From contig JAVJOU010000021.1 of the NCBI GenBank assembly GCA_040216635.1, positions 248,001 through 312,000 of the forward strand: 64,000 nt of DNA, given 5' to 3'. A program made the translations under genes and the position numbers. Shown one piece after another: positions 9,170 to 17,822 of the stretch (positions within the stretch are counted from its first letter, which is position 1; the number at the start of each line of letters is the position of its first letter). Source of the DNA: UBA1479 sp040216635. Its GTDB lineage: Bacteria; Pseudomonadota; Alphaproteobacteria; Rhodospirillales; Casp-alpha2. The notes beneath the pieces are model-generated. The model saw only the letters and a list, made by a program, of their open reading frames with translations. It ran no database searches and was not told where the DNA came from.

Positions 9170-10582
9170 ATGCCTTTCGATTGCCCACCGATCCCCTCGG
9201 CCGCCGCCGGACGACCCTCTAGCGCCACGCTCCGGGCCATGACCCTTACCCTCGTCATGGCCGTGGCACCGGCGGCGGCCACCTTTTTTCGCCGGGACCG
9301 GGCCAAACAAACCCCCGCCGGACAGGATGACAGCCCCCTCGCCTTCATCGCCGCCGGGTTTGTGTTCGGCATCGTCCTGGGCCTGGCCGTGCTGCTGTTC
9401 GAGGTGCTGTTCATCACGCCCGCGGCGGCGGATGAAAAAGCCCGGCCCTGGGACGACGTCCGCATTTCCGGTTTCGCCGCAACGGAAATACGCTGGTTTC
9501 CGGAAGCACCCGCGCACGGCGGGCAATATGCCGGGGCGGAACCGTCGCTTGTGATCAATCCGGAATTTCGCTGGCGGTCCCAGGACCGGCGCCATCGCGT
9601 TGCCTTCGTGCCCTTCGCGCGGCTGGCCGGGCGCGACGCGGAACGGACCCACGCCGACATCCGCGAGGCTTATCATCTGTATCTGGGGGACGAGGTCGAA
9701 ATCCTGACCGGATTCAACAAGGTGTTCTGGGGGGTCACGGAATCCCGCCATCTGGTCGACATCGTCAATCAGACCGACCTGGTCGAAGACACGGACGACG
9801 AAGACAAGCTGGGCCAGCCCATGATCAACATCGCGACCCAGCAGGACTGGGGCCGACTGGGCCTGTTCATTCTGCCGGGGTTCCGCGAGCGCACTTTCGC
9901 AGGCGATACGGGCCGCCTGCGCGCGGCTCTGCCCGTGGACGAAGACGCCGCCGAATACGAGGCCGGTTTGGGCCGGGCCAACGTGGACCTGGCGCTGCGC
10001 TATACCCATGTAATCGGCGATGTGGATTTGGGCCTGTCGCTGTTTCGCGGCACGGCCCGCGACCCGCGCCTGGTGGCGACCGGCCTGGGCACCCTGGCGC
10101 CCTTCTACGACACGATTACCCAGGGCGGCCTGGATGTGCAGTACACCACCGACGCCTGGCTGTGGAAGTTCGAAGGCATCGCGCGCGAAGGCCAGGGCAA
10201 AAGCTTCCTCGCCACTGTGTTCGGCTTCGAATACACGCTCTACCAGATCGCCGGGACCGATGCGGACTTAGGCCTGCTTGCCGAATATCAATACGACGGT
10301 CGCGACCCGGCCGACGGGGCGGGGGTGCTGGCCGACGACGACGTGTTCCTCGGCACACGCCTGACCCTCAACGACGTGCAGGACAGCCAGGCGCTGGCGG
10401 GCGTGGTCATCGACCGCGACGACGGCACCCTGTTTTTCTCGGTCGAAATGTCGCGCCGCCTGGGCACCGATTGGAAAGCCGAACTGGAAGCCCGCATGCT
10501 GACCAACGTGGACAGCGAAAACGGCGCCTATGCCTTCCGCCGCGACAGTTTCATCAACTTTCGACTAAGCCGGTATTTCTGA
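9170..10582 (+). CDS. Putative outer-membrane beta-barrel protein of the RND export operon
   Basis: A protein of up to 470 residues. The region after residue 87 (ADEKARPWDDVRISGF onward) is made of alternating, mostly antiparallel strand-like segments and ends FRLSRYF, with the C-terminal aromatic residue typical of Bam-inserted barrels. The signal sequence appears at about residues 58-86 (FIAAGFVFGIVLGLAVLLF, then PAAA), so the true start may be internal, for example the GTG at 9362 or ATG at 9239, rather than 9170. It is third in the TetR-controlled operon and is probably the outer-membrane component or receptor of that system. Confidence 0.75.
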   Translation: MPFDCPPIPSAAAGRPSSATLRAMTLTLVMAVAPAAATFFRRDRAKQTPAGQDDSPLAFIAAGFVFGIVLGLAVLLFEVLFITPAAADEKARPWDDVRISGFAATEIRWFPEAPAHGGQYAGAEPSLVINPEFRWRSQDRRHRVAFVPFARLAGRDAERTHADIREAYHLYLGDEVEILTGFNKVFWGVTESRHLVDIVNQTDLVEDTDDEDKLGQPMINIATQQDWGRLGLFILPGFRERTFAGDTGRLRAALPVDEDAAEYEAGLGRANVDLALRYTHVIGDVDLGLSLFRGTARDPRLVATGLGTLAPFYDTITQGGLDVQYTTDAWLWKFEGIAREGQGKSFLATVFGFEYTLYQIAGTDADLGLLAEYQYDGRDPADGAGVLADDDVFLGTRLTLNDVQDSQALAGVVIDRDDGTLFFSVEMSRRLGTDWKAELEARMLTNVDSENGAYAFRRDSFINFRLSRYF

Positions 10583-10592
10583 TCCGAGAGCC

Positions 10593-10650
10593 GTCATTCC
10601 CACGCAGGCGGAAATCCATGGGCCTAGCCCCTACCTTTGCGGGGGGTGAG
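10593..10650. repeat. REP-like palindromic repeat fragment
   Basis: GTCATTCCCACGCAGGCGG followed by AAATCC is a close variant of the widespread proteobacterial extragenic element GTCATTCCCGCGNAGGCGGGAATCC; the following GGGCCTAGCCCC and TTTGCGGGGGGTGAGG could form its further stems. It lies in the gap between the barrel gene and the VOC gene. Confidence 0.5.
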
Positions 10651-10697
10651 GAAAATGGTCGATTGTTTCACGACAGAACATCTTGTAGGGAGGGCAT

Positions 10698-11135
10698 ATG
10701 GCACTCAAACGAATGGATAACATAGGAATCGTCGTCGAGGACCTCGGAGAGGCGATCGATTTTTTTCTTGAACTCGGCCTTGAACTCGAAGGGCGAACCA
10801 CGATCGAAGGAGAGTGGGCTGGACGCGTCACTAGCCTAGGCGACCAGCGCGTCGAAATTGCCATGATGCGCACCCCGGACGGCCACGGACGACTAGAACT
10901 CTCCCGCTTTCTTACGCCGCCTGCCGTCGCGGATCATCGTAACGCTCCGGTGAATGCACTAGGCTACCTCCGCGTCATGTTCACCGTGGACAATATCGAC
11001 GAGACCCTTGAAAGGCTGCGTGGTCGTGGCGCGCAACTCGTAGGTGAGGTCGTCCAGTATAATGACGCGTACCGGCTCTGCTACATTCGTGGGCCTGAGA
11101 AACTTCTTATCGGACTCGCCCAAGAACTCGGTTGA
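10698..11135 (+). CDS. VOC-superfamily (glyoxalase/bleomycin-resistance-like) protein
   Basis: A 145-residue protein with the beta-alpha-beta-beta-beta pattern of the vicinal-oxygen-chelate fold repeated twice: the first module opens MDNIGIVVEDLGEAIDFFLELG and the second opens YLRVMFTVDNIDETLERLRGRG. Candidate metal ligands are not unambiguous. It has a good ribosome site (GGGAGGGCAT). Codon choice (CTC, CGA, AGG more common) looks slightly unlike its neighbours and a REP-like repeat precedes it, so it may be a recent arrival. Substrate unknown. Confidence 0.85.
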   Translation: MALKRMDNIGIVVEDLGEAIDFFLELGLELEGRTTIEGEWAGRVTSLGDQRVEIAMMRTPDGHGRLELSRFLTPPAVADHRNAPVNALGYLRVMFTVDNIDETLERLRGRGAQLVGEVVQYNDAYRLCYIRGPEKLLIGLAQELG

Positions 11136-11196
11136 GGCCGTTACGAACAGATCGACGAAAATTGATGGACGGACGGGTAAGTCCACCTCGAAGCCG

Positions 11197-13242
11197 TCAC
11201 TCCGCCGCCGTGGGCAGGCCTTCCGCCGCCAGGTCGACGATCTGGTCCATGATCGCGGTCAGATCGAAGTCCTTGGGCGTGTAGACCCGGGCGACGCCGG
11301 CGGCCTTGAGCGTTTCCGCATCGGCGGGCGGGATGATCCCGCCCGCGACCACGGGAATGTCGTCCAGGCCTTCGGCGCGCATCAAATCCATCACGTCGGT
11401 CACCAGGGCCACGTGCGATCCCGACAACACAGACAATCCCACCACATGCACGGCCTCGTCCCGGGCGGCGCTGACGATCTGTTCCGGGGTCAGGCGGATG
11501 CCTTCGTAAACGACCTCCATCCCCGCGTCCCGCGCGCGCACGGCGATCTGTTCCGCCCCGTTGGAATGGCCGTCCAGACCCGGCGTGCCGACCAGGATCT
11601 TGATGCGGCGGCCAAGCGCGTCGGACACGTCTTCGACCCGCTGGCGCACGGCGGCGATGTCGCCCGCCGCCCCCAGGGCCGCACCGGAAATGCCCGTGGG
11701 CGCCCGATATTCACCGAACACGTCGCGCAACGTTTGCCCCCATTCGCCCGTGGTCACGCCCGCATGGGCGCATTGGATCGAGGCTTCCATGATGTTGGCA
11801 TCGGTTTTGGCGGCTTCGGTCAGGGCCCGAAGGGCCGCCTGTGCCTTGGCCTCGTCCCGCGCCTCGCGCCAGGCGTTCAGGGATGCGATCTGCTGGGCCT
11901 CGACCTCGGGCGCAACGGTGACGATGGCGCCGCTTTCGCCGACCAGGGGCGAGGGTTCGGCCTCCGTATACTTATTGACGCCGACGACGACCTGATCACC
12001 GGCCTCGATCGCGGCCAGGCGCTTGGCACTGGCTTCGACCAGACGTTGTTTCATATAGCCCGTCTCGATCGCCTGAACGGCACCACCCATGGCTTCGATG
12101 CGGGCCAGCTCGGCCAAAGCCTGGGCTTTCAGGTCTTCGACCTTGGCTTCGATTTCGGTGCTTCCGTCGAAGATATCGCCGAATTCCAGCAGGTCCGTCT
12201 CGTAAGCCACGATCTGCTGCAGGCGCAGCGACCATTGCTGATCCCAGGGGCGCGGCAGGCCGAGCGCTTCGTTCCAGGCCGGCAATTGCACGGCCCGCGC
12301 ACGGGCGTTCTTCGACAGCGTCACCGCCAGCATTTCCAACAGGATGCGGTAGACGTTGTTTTCCGGCTGCTGCTCCGTCAATCCTAAGGAATTGACCTGC
12401 ACGCCATAGCGGAAGCGGCGGTATTTTTCGTCCTCGACGCCGTAGCGGTCGCGCGTGATCTCGTCCCACAATTCGGTGAAGGCACGCATTTTCGACAGTT
12501 CGGTAATGAACCGCATGCCCGCGTTGACGAAAAAGCTGATGCGCCCGACCAGACGCGGAAAATCGGCGTCGGAAACCTGACCCGAAGCCTTGACCGTGTC
12601 CAAAATCGCCCGCGCGTTGGCCAGCGCATAGGCCAGTTCCTGGACCGGCGTGGCGCCCGCTTCCTGCAGGTGATAGCTGCACACGTTGACCGGGTTCCAT
12701 TTCGGCACTTCGGCACAGGTGAAGGCGATGGTGTCCGACGTCAGGCGCAGGGACGGCGCCGGCGGGAAGATATAGGTGCCGCGCGAAAGGTATTCCTTCA
12801 ACACGTCGTTCTGGGTGGTGCCCGCCAGATCGGCGCGCTTGGCCCCCTGGCGTTCGGCGGCGGCGATGTAGAGGGCGAGCAGCCAGGCCGCCGGCGCGTT
12901 GATGGTCATGGAAGTGTTCATCTGCGCCAGCGGAATGCCGTCGAACAATTGTTCCATGTCGCCCAGGTGCGAAATCGGCACACCGACCTTGCCGACCTCG
13001 CCACGGGCAAGCGGATGGTCCGCGTCGTATCCCGTCTGCGTCGGCAGGTCGAAGGCGACGGACAGGCCCGTCTGCCCCTTTTCCAGGTTGGAGCGGTAGA
13101 GCGCGTTTGATTCCTTGGCCGAGGAATGCCCCGAATAGGTGCGGAACATCCAGGGGCGATCCTTGGTCTTGCCCGTCACCGGCGCGGCTGAATCTTGCTG
13201 CGAAGCCGAAATTTTTGCTGCATTTGCTAAATCATCACTCAT
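11197..13242 (-). CDS. ecm: Ethylmalonyl-CoA mutase (B12-dependent)
   Basis: A 681-residue adenosylcobalamin-dependent acyl-CoA mutase. The N-terminal TIM-barrel domain runs to about residue 530 (KDRPWMFRTYSGHSSAKESN, later NTSMTINAPAAWLLALY) and the C-terminal B12-binding domain holds DGHSNGAEQIA with the cobalt-ligating His, and VVAGGIIPPAD. Distinguishing this from methylmalonyl-CoA mutase rests on the unusual N-terminus and on its position divergent from crotonyl-CoA carboxylase/reductase and methylsuccinyl-CoA dehydrogenase. It converts (2R)-ethylmalonyl-CoA to (2S)-methylsuccinyl-CoA in acetyl-CoA assimilation. It contains both domains in one chain. Confidence 0.9.
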   Translation of the reverse strand: MSDDLANAAKISASQQDSAAPVTGKTKDRPWMFRTYSGHSSAKESNALYRSNLEKGQTGLSVAFDLPTQTGYDADHPLARGEVGKVGVPISHLGDMEQLFDGIPLAQMNTSMTINAPAAWLLALYIAAAERQGAKRADLAGTTQNDVLKEYLSRGTYIFPPAPSLRLTSDTIAFTCAEVPKWNPVNVCSYHLQEAGATPVQELAYALANARAILDTVKASGQVSDADFPRLVGRISFFVNAGMRFITELSKMRAFTELWDEITRDRYGVEDEKYRRFRYGVQVNSLGLTEQQPENNVYRILLEMLAVTLSKNARARAVQLPAWNEALGLPRPWDQQWSLRLQQIVAYETDLLEFGDIFDGSTEIEAKVEDLKAQALAELARIEAMGGAVQAIETGYMKQRLVEASAKRLAAIEAGDQVVVGVNKYTEAEPSPLVGESGAIVTVAPEVEAQQIASLNAWREARDEAKAQAALRALTEAAKTDANIMEASIQCAHAGVTTGEWGQTLRDVFGEYRAPTGISGAALGAAGDIAAVRQRVEDVSDALGRRIKILVGTPGLDGHSNGAEQIAVRARDAGMEVVYEGIRLTPEQIVSAARDEAVHVVGLSVLSGSHVALVTDVMDLMRAEGLDDIPVVAGGIIPPADAETLKAAGVARVYTPKDFDLTAIMDQIVDLAAEGLPTAAE

Positions 13243-13339
13243 TACGCGCTCCCGATAAAATGGCTAAAATCTGCCATTTATTTCGTATATGTGTAATTTT
13301 ATTTCGTTTTCTTATTTGTTAACGAAAGATAGCATTTTG

Positions 13340-13349
13340 TGCATTGCGA
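13340..13349. promoter_or_regulatory. Possible PhaR-type site in the ecm-ccr divergent promoter
   Basis: TGCATTGCGA matches the TGCRNYGCAA pattern reported for alphaproteobacterial PhaR, except for one base. The 228-base divergent region is AT-rich (13258-13330 especially) and must hold promoters for both ecm and ccr. The match is short and could be chance. Confidence 0.3.
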
Positions 13350-13470
13350 AGAAAATGTAAAGCGGATATGACCAATAGGACAACAAAAATGGCCGCATGC
13401 CGAACAATAAGATACAGGCAAAAACGCGGACCGTTGGGGATGGCGTAACTGATGTGAGAAGGAGGCAGCA

Positions 13471-14751
13471 ATGACGGATGCCGCCGAAGTGATCGAATTG
13501 ACACCCGAACTACCGAAAAAAGACCTGTACGAGGTCGGGGAAATTCCGCCTCTCGGCCATGTGCCGAAACAGATGTATGCCTGGGCGATCCGCAAGGAAC
13601 GCCATGGCGAGCCCGATACCGCGATGCAGGTCGAGGTCGTCGACGTGCCCGAACTGGACAGCCACGACGTTCTGGTCATGGTGATGGCCGCCGGCGTCAA
13701 CTACAACGGCGTCTGGGCCTCGCTGGGCCTGCCGATTTCGCCCTTCGATTATCACAAGGCCGAGTATCACATCGCCGGGTCCGACGCTTCGGGCGTGGTT
13801 TATGCCGTGGGCGCCAAGGTCAAACGCTTCAAGGTCGGTGACGAAGTCGTGGTCCATTGCAATCAGGACGACGGCGACGACGAGGAATGCAACGGCGGCG
13901 ACCCCATGTTTTCGACCTCGCAGCGCATCTGGGGGTATGAAACGCCGGACGGCTCCTTCGCCCAGTTCTGCCGCGTCCAGGACCGCCAATGCATGCCCCG
14001 ACCCAAGCATCTGACCTGGGAAGAAAGTGCGTGCTACACCCTGGTTCTGGCCACGGCCTACCGCATGCTGTTCGGCCACCGCCCGCATATCCTGCGGCCC
14101 GGGCATAACGTGCTGATCTGGGGGGCGTCGGGGGGCCTGGGCTCCATGGCGGTGCAGCTTTGCGCCGTGTCGGGCGCCAATGCCATCGGCGTGATTTCCG
14201 AAGAAGACAAGCGTGATTTCGTCATGTCCCTGGGCGCCAAGGCCGTGATCAACCGCAAGGATTTCAATTGCTGGGGGCAACTGCCCGAGGTCAACGGCCC
14301 CGGCTTCAAGGAATACATGGCCGAAACCCGCAAGTTCGGCAAAGCCATTTGGGACATCACCGGCAAGGGCAACGACGTGGATTTCGTATTCGAGCATCCC
14401 GGCGAGGCGACCTTCCCCGTGAGCTGTAACGTGGTCAAGCGCGGCGGCATGGTCGTGTTCTGCGCCGGCACCACGGGCTACAACCTGACCATGGACGCGC
14501 GGTTCGTGTGGATGCGCCAGAAACGTATTCAGGGCAGCCATTTCGCCAACCTGAAACAGGCCGCGCAGGCCAACCAGCTGGTGATCGAACGGCGGCTTGA
14601 CCCCTGCATGTCCGAAGTCTTTTCCTGGGACGAGATTCCGGCGGCCCATATGAAAATGCGCGCCAACCTGCACAAGCCCGGGAACATGGCCGTGCTGGTG
14701 CAGGCCAAGCGGCCCGGGTTCCGGACCATCGAGGACTGCATTTCGGCGTAA
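13471..14751 (+). CDS. ccrA: Crotonyl-CoA carboxylase/reductase
   Basis: A 426-residue zinc-independent MDR-family enzyme that carboxylates and reduces crotonyl-CoA with NADPH and CO2 to (2S)-ethylmalonyl-CoA, the committing step of the ethylmalonyl-CoA pathway. The family-typical opening (VPKQMYAWAIRKERHGEP) is present, then VNYNGVWASLG and HIAGSDASGVV, and the cofactor motif WGASGGLGSMAVQL near residue 220. The length is normal for Ccr and longer than ordinary quinone reductases because of the CoA-binding insertions. A GAGAAGGAGG ribosome site precedes the ATG. It is followed by mcd after 62 bases. Confidence 0.96.
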   Translation: MTDAAEVIELTPELPKKDLYEVGEIPPLGHVPKQMYAWAIRKERHGEPDTAMQVEVVDVPELDSHDVLVMVMAAGVNYNGVWASLGLPISPFDYHKAEYHIAGSDASGVVYAVGAKVKRFKVGDEVVVHCNQDDGDDEECNGGDPMFSTSQRIWGYETPDGSFAQFCRVQDRQCMPRPKHLTWEESACYTLVLATAYRMLFGHRPHILRPGHNVLIWGASGGLGSMAVQLCAVSGANAIGVISEEDKRDFVMSLGAKAVINRKDFNCWGQLPEVNGPGFKEYMAETRKFGKAIWDITGKGNDVDFVFEHPGEATFPVSCNVVKRGGMVVFCAGTTGYNLTMDARFVWMRQKRIQGSHFANLKQAAQANQLVIERRLDPCMSEVFSWDEIPAAHMKMRANLHKPGNMAVLVQAKRPGFRTIEDCISA

Positions 14752-14813
14752 GGCTTCCTTGTGCGATATATATCCGCCCGAGGAACAGCTTAAGAACAAC
14801 AAGGAGACGCGTC

Positions 14814-16487
14814 ATGGACGCCAGCGGAACCAGCGGCGATATCCTGCTGCCCGATCTTTTGTCCCTTTGCCGCGAGGCCCAGGGAGCGGCCGACGACGTA
14901 TTCGCCGCCGCCCGGCGCCATGTCGCCGACACCTGCACCCAGGACGGCAAGGTCTCTCCCGCCCTGGTCGATGCCAATCAATACGCGGCCCATGGGCTCG
15001 CCTGGTTGGCGACCTATGTGGAAGGCCTGCGCCAGATGCTGGGCTGGGCCGAACGCCTGGACGCCGCGGGCAGCCTGGGCGAAATGGAACAGCTGATGGT
15101 CCAGGCCGCATATGGCGAATACCTAGCCCAGATCCGGGGCGGCATCGCCCTGTCCCAAGTCGAAATCCTGCGCCCGGCCGACATGGGCCTGACCGCCGAA
15201 GACATGGCGCCGCTTGACGGCGCCGCCGCCAAGGCCCTGATTGCGGGCGGCAACACCCCGGCGCTGCGCACGCGCATGGGCGAAATCATGGCCGAAGGCC
15301 ATTTCGGCAACCTGGGCCTGGACGACGAGATGCTGGAAATGGTGCGCGACCAGTTCCACAAATTCGTCGAGGAACAGGTTATGCCCCATGCCCATGAATG
15401 GCATCTGGCCGACGATCTGATCCCGATCGAGGTGGTCGATCAGATGGCGGAACTGGGCGTGTTCGGCCTGACCGTGCCGGAAGAAGGCGGCGGGCTCGGC
15501 ATGGGCAAGACCGCCATGTGCGTGGTCACGGAAGAATTGTCGCGGGGCTATATCGGCGTGGGCTCGCTCGGCACCCGGTCGGAAATCGCGGCGGAGCTGA
15601 TCCGCCTGGGCGGCACCCCGGAACAGCAGGCCCATTACCTGCCCAAGATCGCGTCGGGTGAAATCCTGCCGACCGCCGTGTTCACCGAACCCAACACGGG
15701 ATCGGACCTGGCGTCCCTCAAAACCCGCGCGATCAAGGACGGCGAGACCTATAAGGTCACCGGCAACAAGACCTGGATCACCCACGCCTCGCGTTCCGAC
15801 CTGATGACGCTCTTGGTCCGCACCGACCCGGACGAGCCCGGCTACAAGGGCCTTTCCATGCTGCTGGCGGAAAAGCCGCGCGGCACGGAAGACGATCCCT
15901 TCCCCGCCCCCGGCATGTCCGGCGGCGAGATCGAAGTTCTGGGTTATCGCGGCATGAAGGAATACGAGCTCGGCTTCGACGGGTTCGAAGTCCCGGCCAC
16001 GCAACTGTTGGGCGGCCAGGAAGGCCAGGGTTTCAAGCAGCTGATGGCGACGTTCGAAAGTGCCCGCATTCAGACTGCCGCCCGCGCCGTGGGTGTGGCG
16101 CAGAACGCCATGGAACTGGGCCTGAAATACGCGGTCGAACGCATTCAGTTCGGCCAAGCCATCCATGCCTTCCCCCGCGTTCACGGCAAGCTTGCCTGGA
16201 TGGCCGTGGAAACCATGATCGCCCGGCAGCTGACCTATTTCGCCGCGCGGGAAAAGGATTCCGACCGGCGCTGCGACATCGAGGCCGGCATGGCCAAACT
16301 TCTGGGCGCGCGCACGGCCTGGTCCAACGCCGACAACGCCCTGCAGATCCACGGCGGCAATGGCTATGCCATGGAGTATCCGATTTCGCGGGTGCTGTGC
16401 GATGCACGCATCCTCAATATTTTCGAGGGGGCGGCCGAAATCCAGGCCCAGGTCATCGCCCGCGGCCTGATTTCCGGGCGGAATTAG
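14814..16487 (+). CDS. mcd: (2S)-Methylsuccinyl-CoA dehydrogenase
   Basis: A 557-residue acyl-CoA dehydrogenase with an N-terminal extension of about 150 residues before the usual fold; this length, and the position behind ccr, distinguish Mcd from ordinary acyl-CoA dehydrogenases. FAD/acyl motifs include AVFTEPNTGSDLASL, GNKTWITHASR and the C-terminal QIHGGNGYAMEYPISRVLCD. It oxidises methylsuccinyl-CoA to mesaconyl-CoA, and its electrons would pass through ETF to the ETF-quinone oxidoreductase encoded at 35.5 kb. An AAGGAG ribosome site precedes the ATG. Confidence 0.94.
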   Translation: MDASGTSGDILLPDLLSLCREAQGAADDVFAAARRHVADTCTQDGKVSPALVDANQYAAHGLAWLATYVEGLRQMLGWAERLDAAGSLGEMEQLMVQAAYGEYLAQIRGGIALSQVEILRPADMGLTAEDMAPLDGAAAKALIAGGNTPALRTRMGEIMAEGHFGNLGLDDEMLEMVRDQFHKFVEEQVMPHAHEWHLADDLIPIEVVDQMAELGVFGLTVPEEGGGLGMGKTAMCVVTEELSRGYIGVGSLGTRSEIAAELIRLGGTPEQQAHYLPKIASGEILPTAVFTEPNTGSDLASLKTRAIKDGETYKVTGNKTWITHASRSDLMTLLVRTDPDEPGYKGLSMLLAEKPRGTEDDPFPAPGMSGGEIEVLGYRGMKEYELGFDGFEVPATQLLGGQEGQGFKQLMATFESARIQTAARAVGVAQNAMELGLKYAVERIQFGQAIHAFPRVHGKLAWMAVETMIARQLTYFAAREKDSDRRCDIEAGMAKLLGARTAWSNADNALQIHGGNGYAMEYPISRVLCDARILNIFEGAAEIQAQVIARGLISGRN

Positions 16488-16598
16488 GCGTTTTCCGGCC
16501 AAACTTGAGATTTTCCGCCTGCTGTCGCAGTATTGCCTCGGGTTGATTGTTCGGCGCCGCTCCCCAGGGTGGCGCGGCACTACAATTGGGGAAACGAC

Positions 16599-16958
16599 TT
16601 GGCACGCACCGATAACGGCGAGGACTTTCTTGCGGAAATCGCACGCCTTTCAACCGAAGTCAGCAACTGCCGTGCCTTGTCACCGGACGACGGAAGGCTT
16701 TCCCCCAAAACGGTTCTCAATCGGTTTCAATTACGCTCCCGCCTGATCAACCTGCTGGACTTAGCGGCCCTTTGCCTGCTGATGGGCGAGCGCGTCCAAG
16801 AAGACGAGCGCGCCATGTTGCGCAACCTTCACGACGAAATCCGCACGACCCGCGATGCTTTCGACAACACCAAGTCCAAAGCCGCCGGTGACTTGGCAAA
16901 GGAATGCTACGGCCTTGCCTATAAGGTCATGGTCCAGGGACAAAGCAGCGCCGGCTGA
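16599..16958 (+). CDS. Small helical protein of unknown function (paralogue 1)
   Basis: A predicted 119-residue protein. I place the start at TTG 16599 because GGGGA precedes it at good spacing; an upstream TTG at 16533 also opens the frame. It is mostly amphipathic helix (DFLAEIARLSTEVSNCRAL, then RFQLRSRLINLLDLAALCLL). It aligns along its length with the gene at 17122 (shared pattern E-I/V-x-x-C-x-A...RF-L-x-x-L-I/V-N-L-L), so the two look like a tandem duplication. Function not recognised. Confidence 0.6.
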   Translation: MARTDNGEDFLAEIARLSTEVSNCRALSPDDGRLSPKTVLNRFQLRSRLINLLDLAALCLLMGERVQEDERAMLRNLHDEIRTTRDAFDNTKSKAAGDLAKECYGLAYKVMVQGQSSAG

Positions 16959-17121
16959 CGGCACCCTTCACTTTACCCCTTTCATGTTTTTGAGTTCGGT
17001 CTGATCGACGGTGCCACCCCATGCCGGGTGATTGGCCCGGGTTTTGCGTTGCCTGATGTGATCATGCCAAGCGCCCCGGCGAACCATGACCGCCGCCGGT
17101 CACCAAAGTGAGCAAAAGATC

Positions 17122-17490
17122 ATGCTAAAAGACAATTTTTACAGTTACCTCAATGAATTAGAGGATTTGAACGGAGAAATCCGGCAATGTCCCGCCTTTG
17201 ACGCAAGGTCCATGGAAACGCGTGAACATCAGGCACGGCGTTTCGAATTGCACCGCACGCTTGTCAATTTGCTTCATTTCACCACGATCCACATGATGCG
17301 GAACGGGGCCCGGGACTATGATGCAGAAAGCACCCGCTGGATCACCGGATTGATTGCGCAGTCCACCTTGCAGGCCACTAAGATACTGCAGGAAGAAGAC
17401 GTGGACTCCGTTCGTGACCTTGCAACCCAGGCCATGGACCTGACTCATGAAATCGTGGGCAAGCTCGACAACGCCACCACAGTTGCCTGA
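17122..17490 (+). CDS. Small helical protein of unknown function (paralogue 2)
   Basis: A 122-residue helical protein. The start at ATG 17122 (MLKDNFYSYLNELEDL) aligns with the start of its tandem paralogue at 16599; an ATG at 17086 would add 12 residues. It shares EIRQCPAF...RRFELHRTLVNLLHF with the paralogue. Its position between mcd and the adenosyltransferase pair may be coincidental. No known domain recognised. Confidence 0.6.
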   Translation: MLKDNFYSYLNELEDLNGEIRQCPAFDARSMETREHQARRFELHRTLVNLLHFTTIHMMRNGARDYDAESTRWITGLIAQSTLQATKILQEEDVDSVRDLATQAMDLTHEIVGKLDNATTVA

Positions 17491-17596
17491 CTAATCACGA
17501 CGACACCGCGCCCAAGCTTACGGGTCCAGCCCTCGGCAGCGGCCCAGCACCGCAAAATTCGGTGACGTCGGACCGGCGAGGGTCTATATCAGGGGC

Positions 17597-17794
17597 ATGG
17601 AAGGTTTCTTCACCATACTGCTGGTCATCGCCTTGGCCTTGACGCTGCTGGTGCTGTTCGTCGGCATCGGCGCCTTTGCCGTGGGCGGAAAATTCAGCCA
17701 AAAGTATTCCAATAAATTGATGCGTCTGCGTGTGCTGATGCAAGGTCTTGCGGTCATCTTGTTCGCCACGATTATGATCCTCAGCGGCAAATAG
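17597..17794 (+). CDS. Twin-transmembrane HIG1-like small protein
   Basis: A 65-residue membrane protein with two hydrophobic helices (about residues 3-30 and 46-62) around a polar turn with GGKFSQKYSNKLMRLRVLMQG. This matches the small HIG1-domain 'twin transmembrane protein' family found in alphaproteobacteria directly in front of the cobalamin adenosyltransferase gene, as here (28 bases apart). Its role is not established; relatives are linked to respiratory complexes. Confidence 0.8.
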   Translation: MEGFFTILLVIALALTLLVLFVGIGAFAVGGKFSQKYSNKLMRLRVLMQGLAVILFATIMILSGK

Positions 17795-17822
17795 CCGGCA
17801 ATCCACGCGGAGGACGAATTCC

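Noticed and set aside
8351..10009. A 552-codon minus-strand frame opposite the LolA-like and barrel genes
   Set aside because: Same antisense high-GC artefact; no family motif visible.
13258..13330. Riboswitch (cobalamin) before ecm
   Set aside because: No B12-box-like conserved sequence was found in this region or before the adenosyltransferase gene.
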